This document shows, piece after piece, positions 8,773 through 14,513 of a stretch of DNA of 14,513 bases. Source of the stretch: Bacteroidetes bacterium UBA4009 (GTDB lineage: Bacteria > Bacteroidota > Bacteroidia > NS11-12g > UBA9320); NCBI GenBank assembly GCA_002384205.1, contig DGBH01000124.1:1-14513 (forward strand), read 5' to 3'. Made by a program: the position numbers and the translations under genes. How positions within the stretch are numbered: the stretch's first letter is position 1; each line of letters begins with the position of its first letter. Under the pieces are notes generated by a model that was not told where the DNA came from, ran no database searches, and worked only from the letters and a program-made list of their open reading frames with translations.

Positions 8773-8805
8773 TTTGCATTTATGCTCCATTCCGCTGTTA
8801 CTTTG
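8773..8805 (+). promoter_or_regulatory. Candidate promoter of the DUF4340 gene
   Basis: TTTG at 8773-8776, a 21-base spacer, then TTACTTTG at 8798-8805 resembles the Bacteroidota pattern TTTG-N19-21-TAnnTTTG, with one mismatch in the -7 box. Transcription would start about 8810-8813, just before the ATG at 8815. Competing -7-like sequences are TAACTTTG (8682-8689) and TACTTTG (8756-8762), neither with a clear -33 box. Confidence 0.33.
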
Positions 8806-8814
8806 AACCCATAT

Positions 8815-9825
8815 ATGAAGAATTACGTTTGGATCATTATACTTCTATTGGCAGCTGTTGGAGTGTATTATCTGGTTGGCAGCAAAAATGGCGAAGCTCA
8901 CCTACGCGACGCTAGCAATTTTGCCGTAAATGACGTACGAAAAATAGATCTCATAACCATCAAAGATCGAGAAGGAATGACTATTGTTCTAGAAAAAAAA
9001 GAAGGGTCTTGGATACTAAACAAGGAATATAAAGCTAGTCAAGCAGCCATTGACTTATTACTCAATGAAACCATAAGTCAAATACGTATAAAAGGACCCG
9101 TGCCTAGCGCAAGCCGTGAAACTGTAATTCGTCGCATGGTGGGCAACTCTAAACATGTTAAAATATACGAAGACGGTGAGTTAATCAGGGATTACTACGT
9201 AGGGCCGCCTAACTCAGATCAATCCGGTTCTTTCCTTCATATTGAAGGTTCTAAAACTCCTTATGTAGCCCATGTACTCGGTTTTGACGGCGTATTAGAC
9301 CCAAAATACAGCACCGATATTCAAGATTGGTACGACCGCACTGTATTTGACTATAAACCAGGTGAAATTGCCAAAATAACCGTTACTAACTATGAAATGC
9401 CATCGGAATCTTTTACCCTATCCCGCATTGATAGTACTTACCGAATACAACCTGCAATTAGTCATCTTTCTCAATCAGCAGCCAGAAGTTATTTCTCCCT
9501 TTTTACATTCAAAAATTTTGAAGGATTTGCCAATTATCTAACTCCTAAAAGTAAAGATTCTATTGCCAAAGCAGTACCCTATATGACCATTTCTGCGGAA
9601 CTTACCAATGGCAAGATACAGGAACTCCGACTTCATCGCAAGGGTGGCATTACAGATGGTCAAACATTACTTGACAAGAACGGGAATGCCATTATTCAAG
9701 ACACCGAACGCTATTTTGCCACTTTTACAGGTTTTAAGCAAATAGTTACCATTCAAGAATACGTTTTTGGTAAATTGATTACCCGACTTAGTTATTTTGA
9801 CTCCAGTTTTGGTCAAAAACCATAA
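8815..9825 (+). CDS. DUF4340 domain-containing membrane-anchored protein
   Basis: Function unknown. From the chosen start the protein has 336 residues: MKNYVW plus a hydrophobic helix at about 4-22, then a soluble beta-rich region with motifs typical of DUF4340 (VRKIDLITIKDREGMTIVLEKKEGSWILNKEYKAS; a central YVGPPNSDQSGSFLHIEG; VDPKYSTDI-like LDPKYSTDIQDWYDRTVFDY). The N-terminal helix would place the soluble part in the periplasm. DUF4340 also occurs in GldG-type ABC transporter subunits, but no ABC genes lie here. An upstream in-frame ATG at 8782 would add 11 residues before the helix. I prefer 8815 because the family usually begins right before the helix and because the best promoter candidate lies between the two ATGs. 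Its last 13 bases overlap the convergent pseudouridine synthase gene. No homologous function can be inferred. Confidence 0.82.
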   Translation: MKNYVWIIILLLAAVGVYYLVGSKNGEAHLRDASNFAVNDVRKIDLITIKDREGMTIVLEKKEGSWILNKEYKASQAAIDLLLNETISQIRIKGPVPSASRETVIRRMVGNSKHVKIYEDGELIRDYYVGPPNSDQSGSFLHIEGSKTPYVAHVLGFDGVLDPKYSTDIQDWYDRTVFDYKPGEIAKITVTNYEMPSESFTLSRIDSTYRIQPAISHLSQSAARSYFSLFTFKNFEGFANYLTPKSKDSIAKAVPYMTISAELTNGKIQELRLHRKGGITDGQTLLDKNGNAIIQDTERYFATFTGFKQIVTIQEYVFGKLITRLSYFDSSFGQKP

Positions 9826-10850
9826 GTAGCGGCAGCGGTTCTCCATTTTTCTAAGACCGTCAGCATATCATGTGGTAATTCTGAGTCAAACTGCACCCAT
9901 TCTTTGGTAGTAGGATGTGTAAATCCCAGTGACTTAGCATGTAAACCTTGTCGTGGCATAATACTAAAGCAATTATCTACAAACTGCTTGTACTTGCTAA
10001 AAATAACACCTTTTAAAATTCGATTTCCACCATACTTTTCGTCGCTAAAGATAGGATGCCCCAAATGCTTAAGATGCACCCTAATCTGGTGCGTACGCCC
10101 TGTTTCTAGGTTGCATTGCACAAGTGATGTGTACACAAAATCCTCTAGAATTTTATAATGAGTAACGGCATGTTTTCCTCTATCCTCACTAGGCTCTGTA
10201 ACAACAAAGCGTTTTCGGTCATACTCATCTCTACCAATAAACGATTCTACCGTTCCTTGTTTGGGCTCAAAACTACCCCAAGCTAACGCTAAGTAAGTAC
10301 GCTCAATAGTGTGATCTTTAAACTGCTTACTTAGGTGCGCCATTGCTTCGTCTGTTTTAGCTATAACGAGCAATCCACTGGTATTTTTATCAATACGATG
10401 CACCAACCAAGGACGCTTCCCTTTGTGGGCTTCTTTGTCATCAAGTATATAAGCTAGAGCATTAATTAACGTACCGGTTTTATTGCCAAAACCAGGATGC
10501 ACTACCATGCCTGCGGGTTTATTCACAATCATAATCGCATCATCTTCGTACCGAATATCCAATGGGATATCCTGTGCAATAACCTCTAAATCTTCTGGCT
10601 CTTTATCTACGAGTACTTCAATAAAATCACTGGGTTTAACCTTGTAATTAGACTTAACAGCCTTACCATCCACAATAACTTGTTTGCGCTCTATTGCCTC
10701 TTGCAGCTTGTTTCTAGAAGCACGCTCTATTCTGTCTACTAAGAATTTATCGATTCGCAAAGGCTCTTGACCTTTGTCAACGGTAAAGGAGTATTTCAAG
10801 AAAAGGCCATCTTCCTGTACCTCTATATTTTCCTCTGAATTTATGGGCAT
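9813..10850 (-). CDS. RluA-family 23S rRNA pseudouridine synthase (RluD-like)
   Basis: Isomerises uridines in 23S rRNA to pseudouridine. An N-terminal S4 RNA-binding domain (about 31-77, RIDKFLVDRIERASRNKLQ...VIVDGKAVKSNYKVKPSD) is followed by the catalytic domain (about 97-330). The catalytic aspartate is Asp154 in LVHRIDKNTSGLLVIAKT. Further family blocks are IVNKPAGMVVHPG (108-120) and GRTHQIRVHLKHLGHPIFSDEKYGG (251-275). The 345 residues, S4 domain included, fit RluD or RluC; RluD, acting on helix 69, is my guess but cannot be settled here. The ATG follows a 70-base leader from a candidate -7 element TACCTTTG (10927-10920). The 3' end overlaps the DUF4340 gene by 13 bases, leaving no room for a terminator between them. 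Confidence 0.93.
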   Translation of the reverse strand: MPINSEENIEVQEDGLFLKYSFTVDKGQEPLRIDKFLVDRIERASRNKLQEAIERKQVIVDGKAVKSNYKVKPSDFIEVLVDKEPEDLEVIAQDIPLDIRYEDDAIMIVNKPAGMVVHPGFGNKTGTLINALAYILDDKEAHKGKRPWLVHRIDKNTSGLLVIAKTDEAMAHLSKQFKDHTIERTYLALAWGSFEPKQGTVESFIGRDEYDRKRFVVTEPSEDRGKHAVTHYKILEDFVYTSLVQCNLETGRTHQIRVHLKHLGHPIFSDEKYGGNRILKGVIFSKYKQFVDNCFSIMPRQGLHAKSLGFTHPTTKEWVQFDSELPHDMLTVLEKWRTAAATYGF

Positions 10851-10904
10851 TTCTATTCTTTATATTTAACGCAGTCTTAATATACGCGAAACGCCTATTA
10901 AGTT

Positions 10905-10912
10905 TATTTTTG
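10905..10912 (+). promoter_or_regulatory. Candidate -7 element of the phosphoisomerase gene
   Basis: TATTTTTG fits TAnnTTTG. The transcript would start about 10918 and give a leader near 22 bases before the ATG at 10941. No convincing -33 box was seen. Confidence 0.38.
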
Positions 10913-10919
10913 CGGGCCA

Positions 10920-10927
10920 CAAAGGTA
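10920..10927 (-). promoter_or_regulatory. Candidate -7 element of the pseudouridine synthase gene
   Basis: TACCTTTG on the minus strand, the same octamer as ahead of aroB, about 70 bases before the ATG at 10850. Predicted transcription start is near 10913, inside the divergent promoter of the isomerase gene. No clear -33 box. Confidence 0.42.
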
Positions 10928-10940
10928 TTACGAAATTTAA

Positions 10941-11939
10941 ATGATAACACACGAATCGTCTTTAGAGAATTTTACAGAGCAATTTGACTACGTTTTAGAA
11001 AACTACTCAGCCCATGGTTTAGACGTAAAAAATTATAACAACATCGTTTTAGGTGGATTAGGCGGCAGCGGTATTGGAGCAGTAATAATCAAAAATTGGT
11101 TATTTGACAAATGTCCAATTCCGATAGAAACGGTAGCCGATTACCATTTACCTAATTTTATTTCAGCTAAGACATTGGTAATCCTAAATTCTTATTCAGG
11201 AAATACCGAAGAGACCATCAGCCTTTTTCATGAAGCAAAAGAAAAAGGATGTCACATAGTAGTTATTGCAGGAGGCGGAACTATGCAAGCACTTGCCGAG
11301 GCTAATAACCTGAAACATTACGGATTAAAAGGTGGATTCCAACCACGTATGACCATTGGCTTAGGTCTTAGTTATCTTGCGCTTATTTTAGGTGAACTTA
11401 TGGGCGATGACCAGCGCGCCGAACTAGAATCTATAAGAGCCTATTTTGAAGCTGAAATGCCACGTATGCAAGAAAGTGCTCAACGTATTTTTGATTTCTT
11501 TAAAAACACCCCAACTAAAAAATTTGTAATCGTAGCCGATAGACAGTTTGCGCCTGTAGCGGTACGTTTCACACAACAATTACAAGAAAACGCAAAACTA
11601 GAAGGTTTTGTAAGTGTATTACCCGAAGCAAATCATAACATGATTGAGTCTTATACTCAAAAGCTAGATACTAACTACGTGATGTTATACTCCACCTTAA
11701 ATCCTAGAGTAGAAGCTCGATTTGATTTCTTGATTTCTCACTTAGAGCTGGAGAACAACAAAGTTTTTCCGTTACACGTACCAGAATTTACACTCCAATC
11801 AATGTTTGACATCATTTACAGACTAGACTGGGTGAGTGTTCATTTAGCTAACGAACTAGGTGCAGACCTAATGAATGTGCCCATCATTATGAATCTGAAA
11901 GGATTTTTAAGTGATTTGGAACTAGTAGACGGCGAGTAA
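10941..11939 (+). CDS. SIS-domain bifunctional phosphoglucose/phosphomannose isomerase
   Basis: Predicted to interconvert fructose-6-phosphate with glucose-6-phosphate and mannose-6-phosphate in the cytoplasm. Two SIS domains make up the 332 residues. The first carries GGLGGSGIG (38-46) and the sugar-phosphate loop SYSGNTEE (84-91). The second carries VADRQFAPVAVRFTQQLQENAKL (from 198) and EANHNMIESY (229-238). Glu216 and His232 sit 16 residues apart, the same spacing as the catalytic Glu203 and His219 of the Pyrobaculum PGI/PMI, which supports this family over other SIS proteins. The enzyme is of the archaeal-type PGI/PMI family, unrelated in motif detail to E. coli Pgi. It is a single gene with its own candidate promoter and a strong terminator right after it. 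Confidence 0.9.
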   Translation: MITHESSLENFTEQFDYVLENYSAHGLDVKNYNNIVLGGLGGSGIGAVIIKNWLFDKCPIPIETVADYHLPNFISAKTLVILNSYSGNTEETISLFHEAKEKGCHIVVIAGGGTMQALAEANNLKHYGLKGGFQPRMTIGLGLSYLALILGELMGDDQRAELESIRAYFEAEMPRMQESAQRIFDFFKNTPTKKFVIVADRQFAPVAVRFTQQLQENAKLEGFVSVLPEANHNMIESYTQKLDTNYVMLYSTLNPRVEARFDFLISHLELENNKVFPLHVPEFTLQSMFDIIYRLDWVSVHLANELGADLMNVPIIMNLKGFLSDLELVDGE

Positions 11940-11959
11940 TTGTTTCTTCTAACTCTTAT

Positions 11960-11991
11960 AAAAAATGCCAAGTGAAAGCTTGGCATTTTTT
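11960..11991 (+). terminator. Rho-independent terminator after the phosphoisomerase gene
   Basis: A 13-bp perfect stem (A-rich arm plus ATGCCAAG, loop TGAAAG, CTTGGCAT plus T-run), 20 bases after the stop codon. The T-run starts at 11985. Because the left arm starts with an A-run, it could also stop transcription coming from the right. Confidence 0.9.
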
Positions 11992-12254
11992 TGTTCTAGT
12001 ACATTTTGAGTGTAATACATTTGATCAATGTTCCATAAAAGAATATGCATGCTTAGGGCTTTCGCTTTACTAGATACCTAGCGTTAAATAATTATGATTC
12101 AGTTCTTTTGTTTGCGTAAATCCTTTAGTTTCTATCTTTTTTTTTAACCTTTTTTACCCTTTGCATTAATAATTGACTAAAATTTGCAGTGAATAAAAAA
12201 GTGAGCTTCTACTATACAGATATAAAAAAGTAGACTCTCGTTTAGGTAACAATA
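11992..12254 (+). other. Spacer between the isomerase terminator and kup
   Basis: With the terminator before it, this is a 315-base gene-free stretch. It is AT-rich, with no credible reading frame on either strand. Near its right end, TTTG (12160-12163) and TAAAATTTG (12178-12186) are possible, imperfect promoter elements for kup. Between them and the ATG, bases 12203-12239 can form a small hairpin (8 base pairs with a 2x2 internal loop). I see no known riboswitch pattern. Confidence 0.5.
12160..12186 (+). promoter_or_regulatory. Weak candidate promoter of kup
   Basis: TTTG at 12160-12163 and TAAAATTTGC starting at 12178. The -7 box has three instead of two bases between TA and TTTG, and the spacing is short, so this is a loose match. 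It would leave a leader of roughly 60 bases. Confidence 0.22.
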
Positions 12255-14183
12255 ATGAACAAATCTCAATTTACCAAAGGTGGCGCTCTTGTAGCCTTAG
12301 GTATCGTTTTTGGTGACATAGGCACCTCCCCTCTTTATGTAATGTCAGCCATTACCCATGGCCAACCTTTTTCAGAACAACTCGTTCTTGGCGGTCTTTC
12401 TTGTGTACTTTGGACATTAATACTTCTTGCTACAGGAAAATATGTACTACTAGCACTTAATGCTGATAATCATGGAGAAGGAGGAATATTTGCGTTGTAC
12501 GCCAAGCTAAAAAAACGTGGACCAGCATGGATTATAGTGCCTTCACTCATAGGTTGTGCCACTCTTATGGCAGACGGTTTTATTACACCCGCTATATCCA
12601 TTTCGTCAGCAATTGAAGGGCTTAACGTAAAAATGCCCAACCTGCCCACCATTCCTATTGTTATAGCCATTATATCTGGTCTTTTCTTTATACAAAAATT
12701 TGGCACAGAGTCTATCGGCAAATACTTTGGCCCTGTCATGATTGTGTGGTTTACACTCATTGCAGGTTTAGGTTTACGTCAGATCATGATAGAACCAAGT
12801 GTACTTATAGCACTAAGCCCTTACTACGCTTTCACCTTTTTAATTAGTTACCCAGGCGCAATTTGGATTATGGGTGCCGTTTTCTTATGTACTACGGGAG
12901 CCGAAGCAATGTACTCTGATCTTGGCCATATAGGTAAGAAAAATATACGCGCATCATGGATATATGTAATCATTTGTCTATTCCTTAGCTACTTAGGACA
13001 AGGTGCTTTTTTACTTAACACGCAAGCAAATCATACTAGCGTATTTTATTCTCACGTGCCAGATGCACTATTACCTTATGTCATTTTCATAGCGACATTA
13101 GCAGCTATTATTGCTAGTCAGGCACTTATCACTGGTGTATTTACGCTAGTAAGCGAGGCTATAAAATTGAAACTATGGACCAACCTAGCGATTAAATACC
13201 CTGCCACCGAAAAAGGACAAGTATATGTTCCTGCTATCAACTCTTTACTATTTGTAGGTTGTCTTTTAGTTGTTGCTATTTTTAAACGTTCTGCCGACAT
13301 GGAAGGTGCTTATGGTTTAGCTATTTCGATAGATATGTTGATGACCAGTTTGCTACTATTTACGCTCTTTTTTGTGGGAGTTAAGAAAAAAACAAAGTGG
13401 TGGATATTATTATCTATTCTAGTTTTTGTGAATATTGAGCTGATTTTCTTAGTTTCTAACTTATCTAAATTTGCCCACGGAGGCTGGTTTCCACTGGCTG
13501 TTTCGGTGCTTATTTTTGGATTATTATACTTGTACTACAAAGCACGTCAACTACGAGGCAAATACGAAGATTTCACAACTGCGGACAAACTAGTCCCTAT
13601 TTTAAGCGACATACAACAAGATAAAACCCTCCCGTACGATTATACCAACCTGGTTTATTTTACGCGTTCGTCATTTTCCAAAAACATTGAGAAGGCTATC
13701 TTACATTCAATAACTATTTTCAGACCAAAGAAAGCAAGATTTTATTGGTTACTGAATATTAATACCACGGATAACCCAAGGGGAATCAGTTACAAAGTAG
13801 AGGAGTTATCTAAGAATTCATCCTATTTCATTAACGTATGTTATGGTTTTAAAGAAGAACATCACATAGAATACTTAATGCGGAAAATATATGCCGATTT
13901 AGGCTTATCTGAACTAGAAGACAGTGTAGTTTTTAAAACCAAAGAATACAAGCGTTTTGAGCCAGACTTTAAATTCATAGTACTCAACACTCGACTTTCT
14001 GCTTTAAATCGTTTATCGGTGATTAACAGCATGGCTGTGCGTACTTATAGAGCGATTAAATCAGTAGGATTGTCTTCTCAATCTGATTTTGGCTTACATC
14101 CAAGTGTTTACAGTCAAGAATTTTTCCCATTGGTATTAGGACGTACCATTAGCCAAAAAATAAAAAAAGACGGCGAAGATTAA
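12255..14183 (+). CDS. kup: KUP-family potassium uptake transporter
   Basis: Inner-membrane K+ uptake system, believed to work as a K+/H+ symporter. The 642 residues match the family. The N-terminus has the signature GGALVALGIVFGDIGTSPLYV (9-29), then ADNHGEGGIFALYA (70-83), MADGFITPAISISSAIEGL (105-123), GTESIGKYFGPVMIVWF (150-166), TGAEAMYSDLGHIGKKNI (214-231) and AHGGWFPL (407-414). About 12 hydrophobic segments fill residues 10-430. Residues 430-642 form the cytoplasmic C-terminal domain, which lacks obvious nucleotide-binding motifs. The ATG at 12255 sits directly before the conserved KGGALVALG block, so the start is secure. It stands alone: a terminator closes the gene before it, and no gene follows closely. 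Confidence 0.95.
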   Translation: MNKSQFTKGGALVALGIVFGDIGTSPLYVMSAITHGQPFSEQLVLGGLSCVLWTLILLATGKYVLLALNADNHGEGGIFALYAKLKKRGPAWIIVPSLIGCATLMADGFITPAISISSAIEGLNVKMPNLPTIPIVIAIISGLFFIQKFGTESIGKYFGPVMIVWFTLIAGLGLRQIMIEPSVLIALSPYYAFTFLISYPGAIWIMGAVFLCTTGAEAMYSDLGHIGKKNIRASWIYVIICLFLSYLGQGAFLLNTQANHTSVFYSHVPDALLPYVIFIATLAAIIASQALITGVFTLVSEAIKLKLWTNLAIKYPATEKGQVYVPAINSLLFVGCLLVVAIFKRSADMEGAYGLAISIDMLMTSLLLFTLFFVGVKKKTKWWILLSILVFVNIELIFLVSNLSKFAHGGWFPLAVSVLIFGLLYLYYKARQLRGKYEDFTTADKLVPILSDIQQDKTLPYDYTNLVYFTRSSFSKNIEKAILHSITIFRPKKARFYWLLNINTTDNPRGISYKVEELSKNSSYFINVCYGFKEEHHIEYLMRKIYADLGLSELEDSVVFKTKEYKRFEPDFKFIVLNTRLSALNRLSVINSMAVRTYRAIKSVGLSSQSDFGLHPSVYSQEFFPLVLGRTISQKIKKDGED

Positions 14184-14465
14184 GTTTCAAGACATTCTTA
14201 GGAGATACCTCTTTTATACTTTTAGCAGGTATTCGTATATCAAGCTAAGTCAATTCTAATTACATAAGTAATAGTACATATCTAGCTGTATAGTCCTTCT
14301 ACTTTCGGTTATATTAAGTAGAACATGCCCATGAAGAGTATGTTAGAAACACTTACAACACCTTTTTTATCACTCAAGGCATTAATACCCTTTGCTGAAA
14401 AACTCTCTAGAATTACGGATGTTTAAGAACTAATTTCTCGTGCTATCAACTTGCTTTTAACGCCT
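14184..14465. other. Gene-free stretch downstream of kup
   Basis: These 282 bases, plus the hairpin that follows, hold no convincing gene. There is a 33-codon plus-strand frame at 14325-14426 (starting MPMKSMLETL, ending SRITDV) without a recognisable promoter or family. A 6-bp inverted repeat (14205-14210 and 14227-14232) lacks a T-run and is not a good terminator for kup. No tRNA or known RNA fold was seen. Confidence 0.5.
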
Positions 14466-14513
14466 TACCATAAAAAAAGGTCAACTCTACGGAGTTGACC
14501 TTTTTTTATGGTA
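14466..14513. terminator. Perfect 22-bp palindromic hairpin, probable bidirectional terminator
   Basis: Arms 14466-14487 and 14492-14513 are exact reverse complements. The inner stem is AAGGTCAACTC paired with GAGTTGACCTT, flanked by a run of seven A and then seven T. The loop is TACG closed by a C-G pair, the extra-stable UNCG tetraloop type. A T-run follows the GC-containing stem on both strands, so it can end transcripts from either side. The pairing reaches the last base of the window and may extend further. Confidence 0.85.

Noticed and set aside
8759..9817. 11-bp inverted repeat (TTTGACCAAAA at 8759-8769, TTTTGGTCAAA at 9807-9817) flanking the DUF4340 gene
   Set aside because: Could suggest a mobile unit, but the second copy is coding sequence, there is no transposase or target duplication, and a match of this length is plausible by chance in AT-rich DNA.
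8782..9825. DUF4340 protein as a gliding-motility GldG-type ABC subunit
   Set aside because: It lacks the large ABC-associated domain of GldG and there are no ABC transporter genes next to it.
12470..12760. Minus-strand open frame inside kup (also 13118-13300)
   Set aside because: Antisense to conserved KUP motifs, no domain seen, no promoter.

Overview
The window looks like ordinary chromosome from a member of the Bacteroidota. Four things point there: a secreted protein with a C-terminal type IX secretion (T9SS) sorting domain, AT-rich spacers, no Shine-Dalgarno-like sequence ahead of the starts, and several -7 elements of the Bacteroidota form TAnnTTTG. I cannot name the genus. I saw no mobile element, CRISPR array, tRNA, rRNA, phage gene or defence cassette, and I did not find a convincing undescribed system. 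The second-look items are mostly about gene junctions, start sites and a few altered motifs.

Left part, all on the minus strand (1-8540). From right to left in transcription order, aroB, aroA and aroC form a tight shikimate-pathway operon: DHQ synthase, EPSP synthase and chorismate synthase, steps 2, 6 and 7 on the way to chorismate. Its two junctions are 4-base stop/start overlaps, and both aroB and aroC begin at TTG. Beyond aroC, after a 146-base gap, come an alpha/beta hydrolase, a DAACS-type Na+/H+-dicarboxylate or acidic amino acid symporter, a large secreted M43-type zinc metalloprotease with a PKD domain and a T9SS tail, and the 5' part of topA (DNA topoisomerase I). topA starts inside the protease stop codon (TAATG) and runs off the left edge.

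Middle part. A 241-base divergent spacer separates aroB from a plus-strand DUF4340 membrane-anchored protein. The last codons of that gene overlap, tail to tail, those of a minus-strand RluA-family pseudouridine synthase. A 90-base divergent spacer with two interlocked candidate promoters then leads to a plus-strand SIS-domain phosphoglucose/phosphomannose isomerase, which ends in a clear rho-independent terminator.

Right part. A 315-base spacer holds that terminator and the probable leader of kup, a KUP-family potassium transporter. The last 330 bases hold no convincing gene, only a doubtful 33-codon frame. They end in a perfect 22-bp palindromic hairpin with a UACG loop that reaches the window edge.

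Functionally the genes are mostly housekeeping: aromatic amino acid supply, DNA topology, rRNA modification, sugar-phosphate interconversion, and ion or solute transport. One secreted protease and two poorly defined proteins (hydrolase, DUF4340) accompany them. Apart from the aro operon, nothing shows that neighbours share a pathway.
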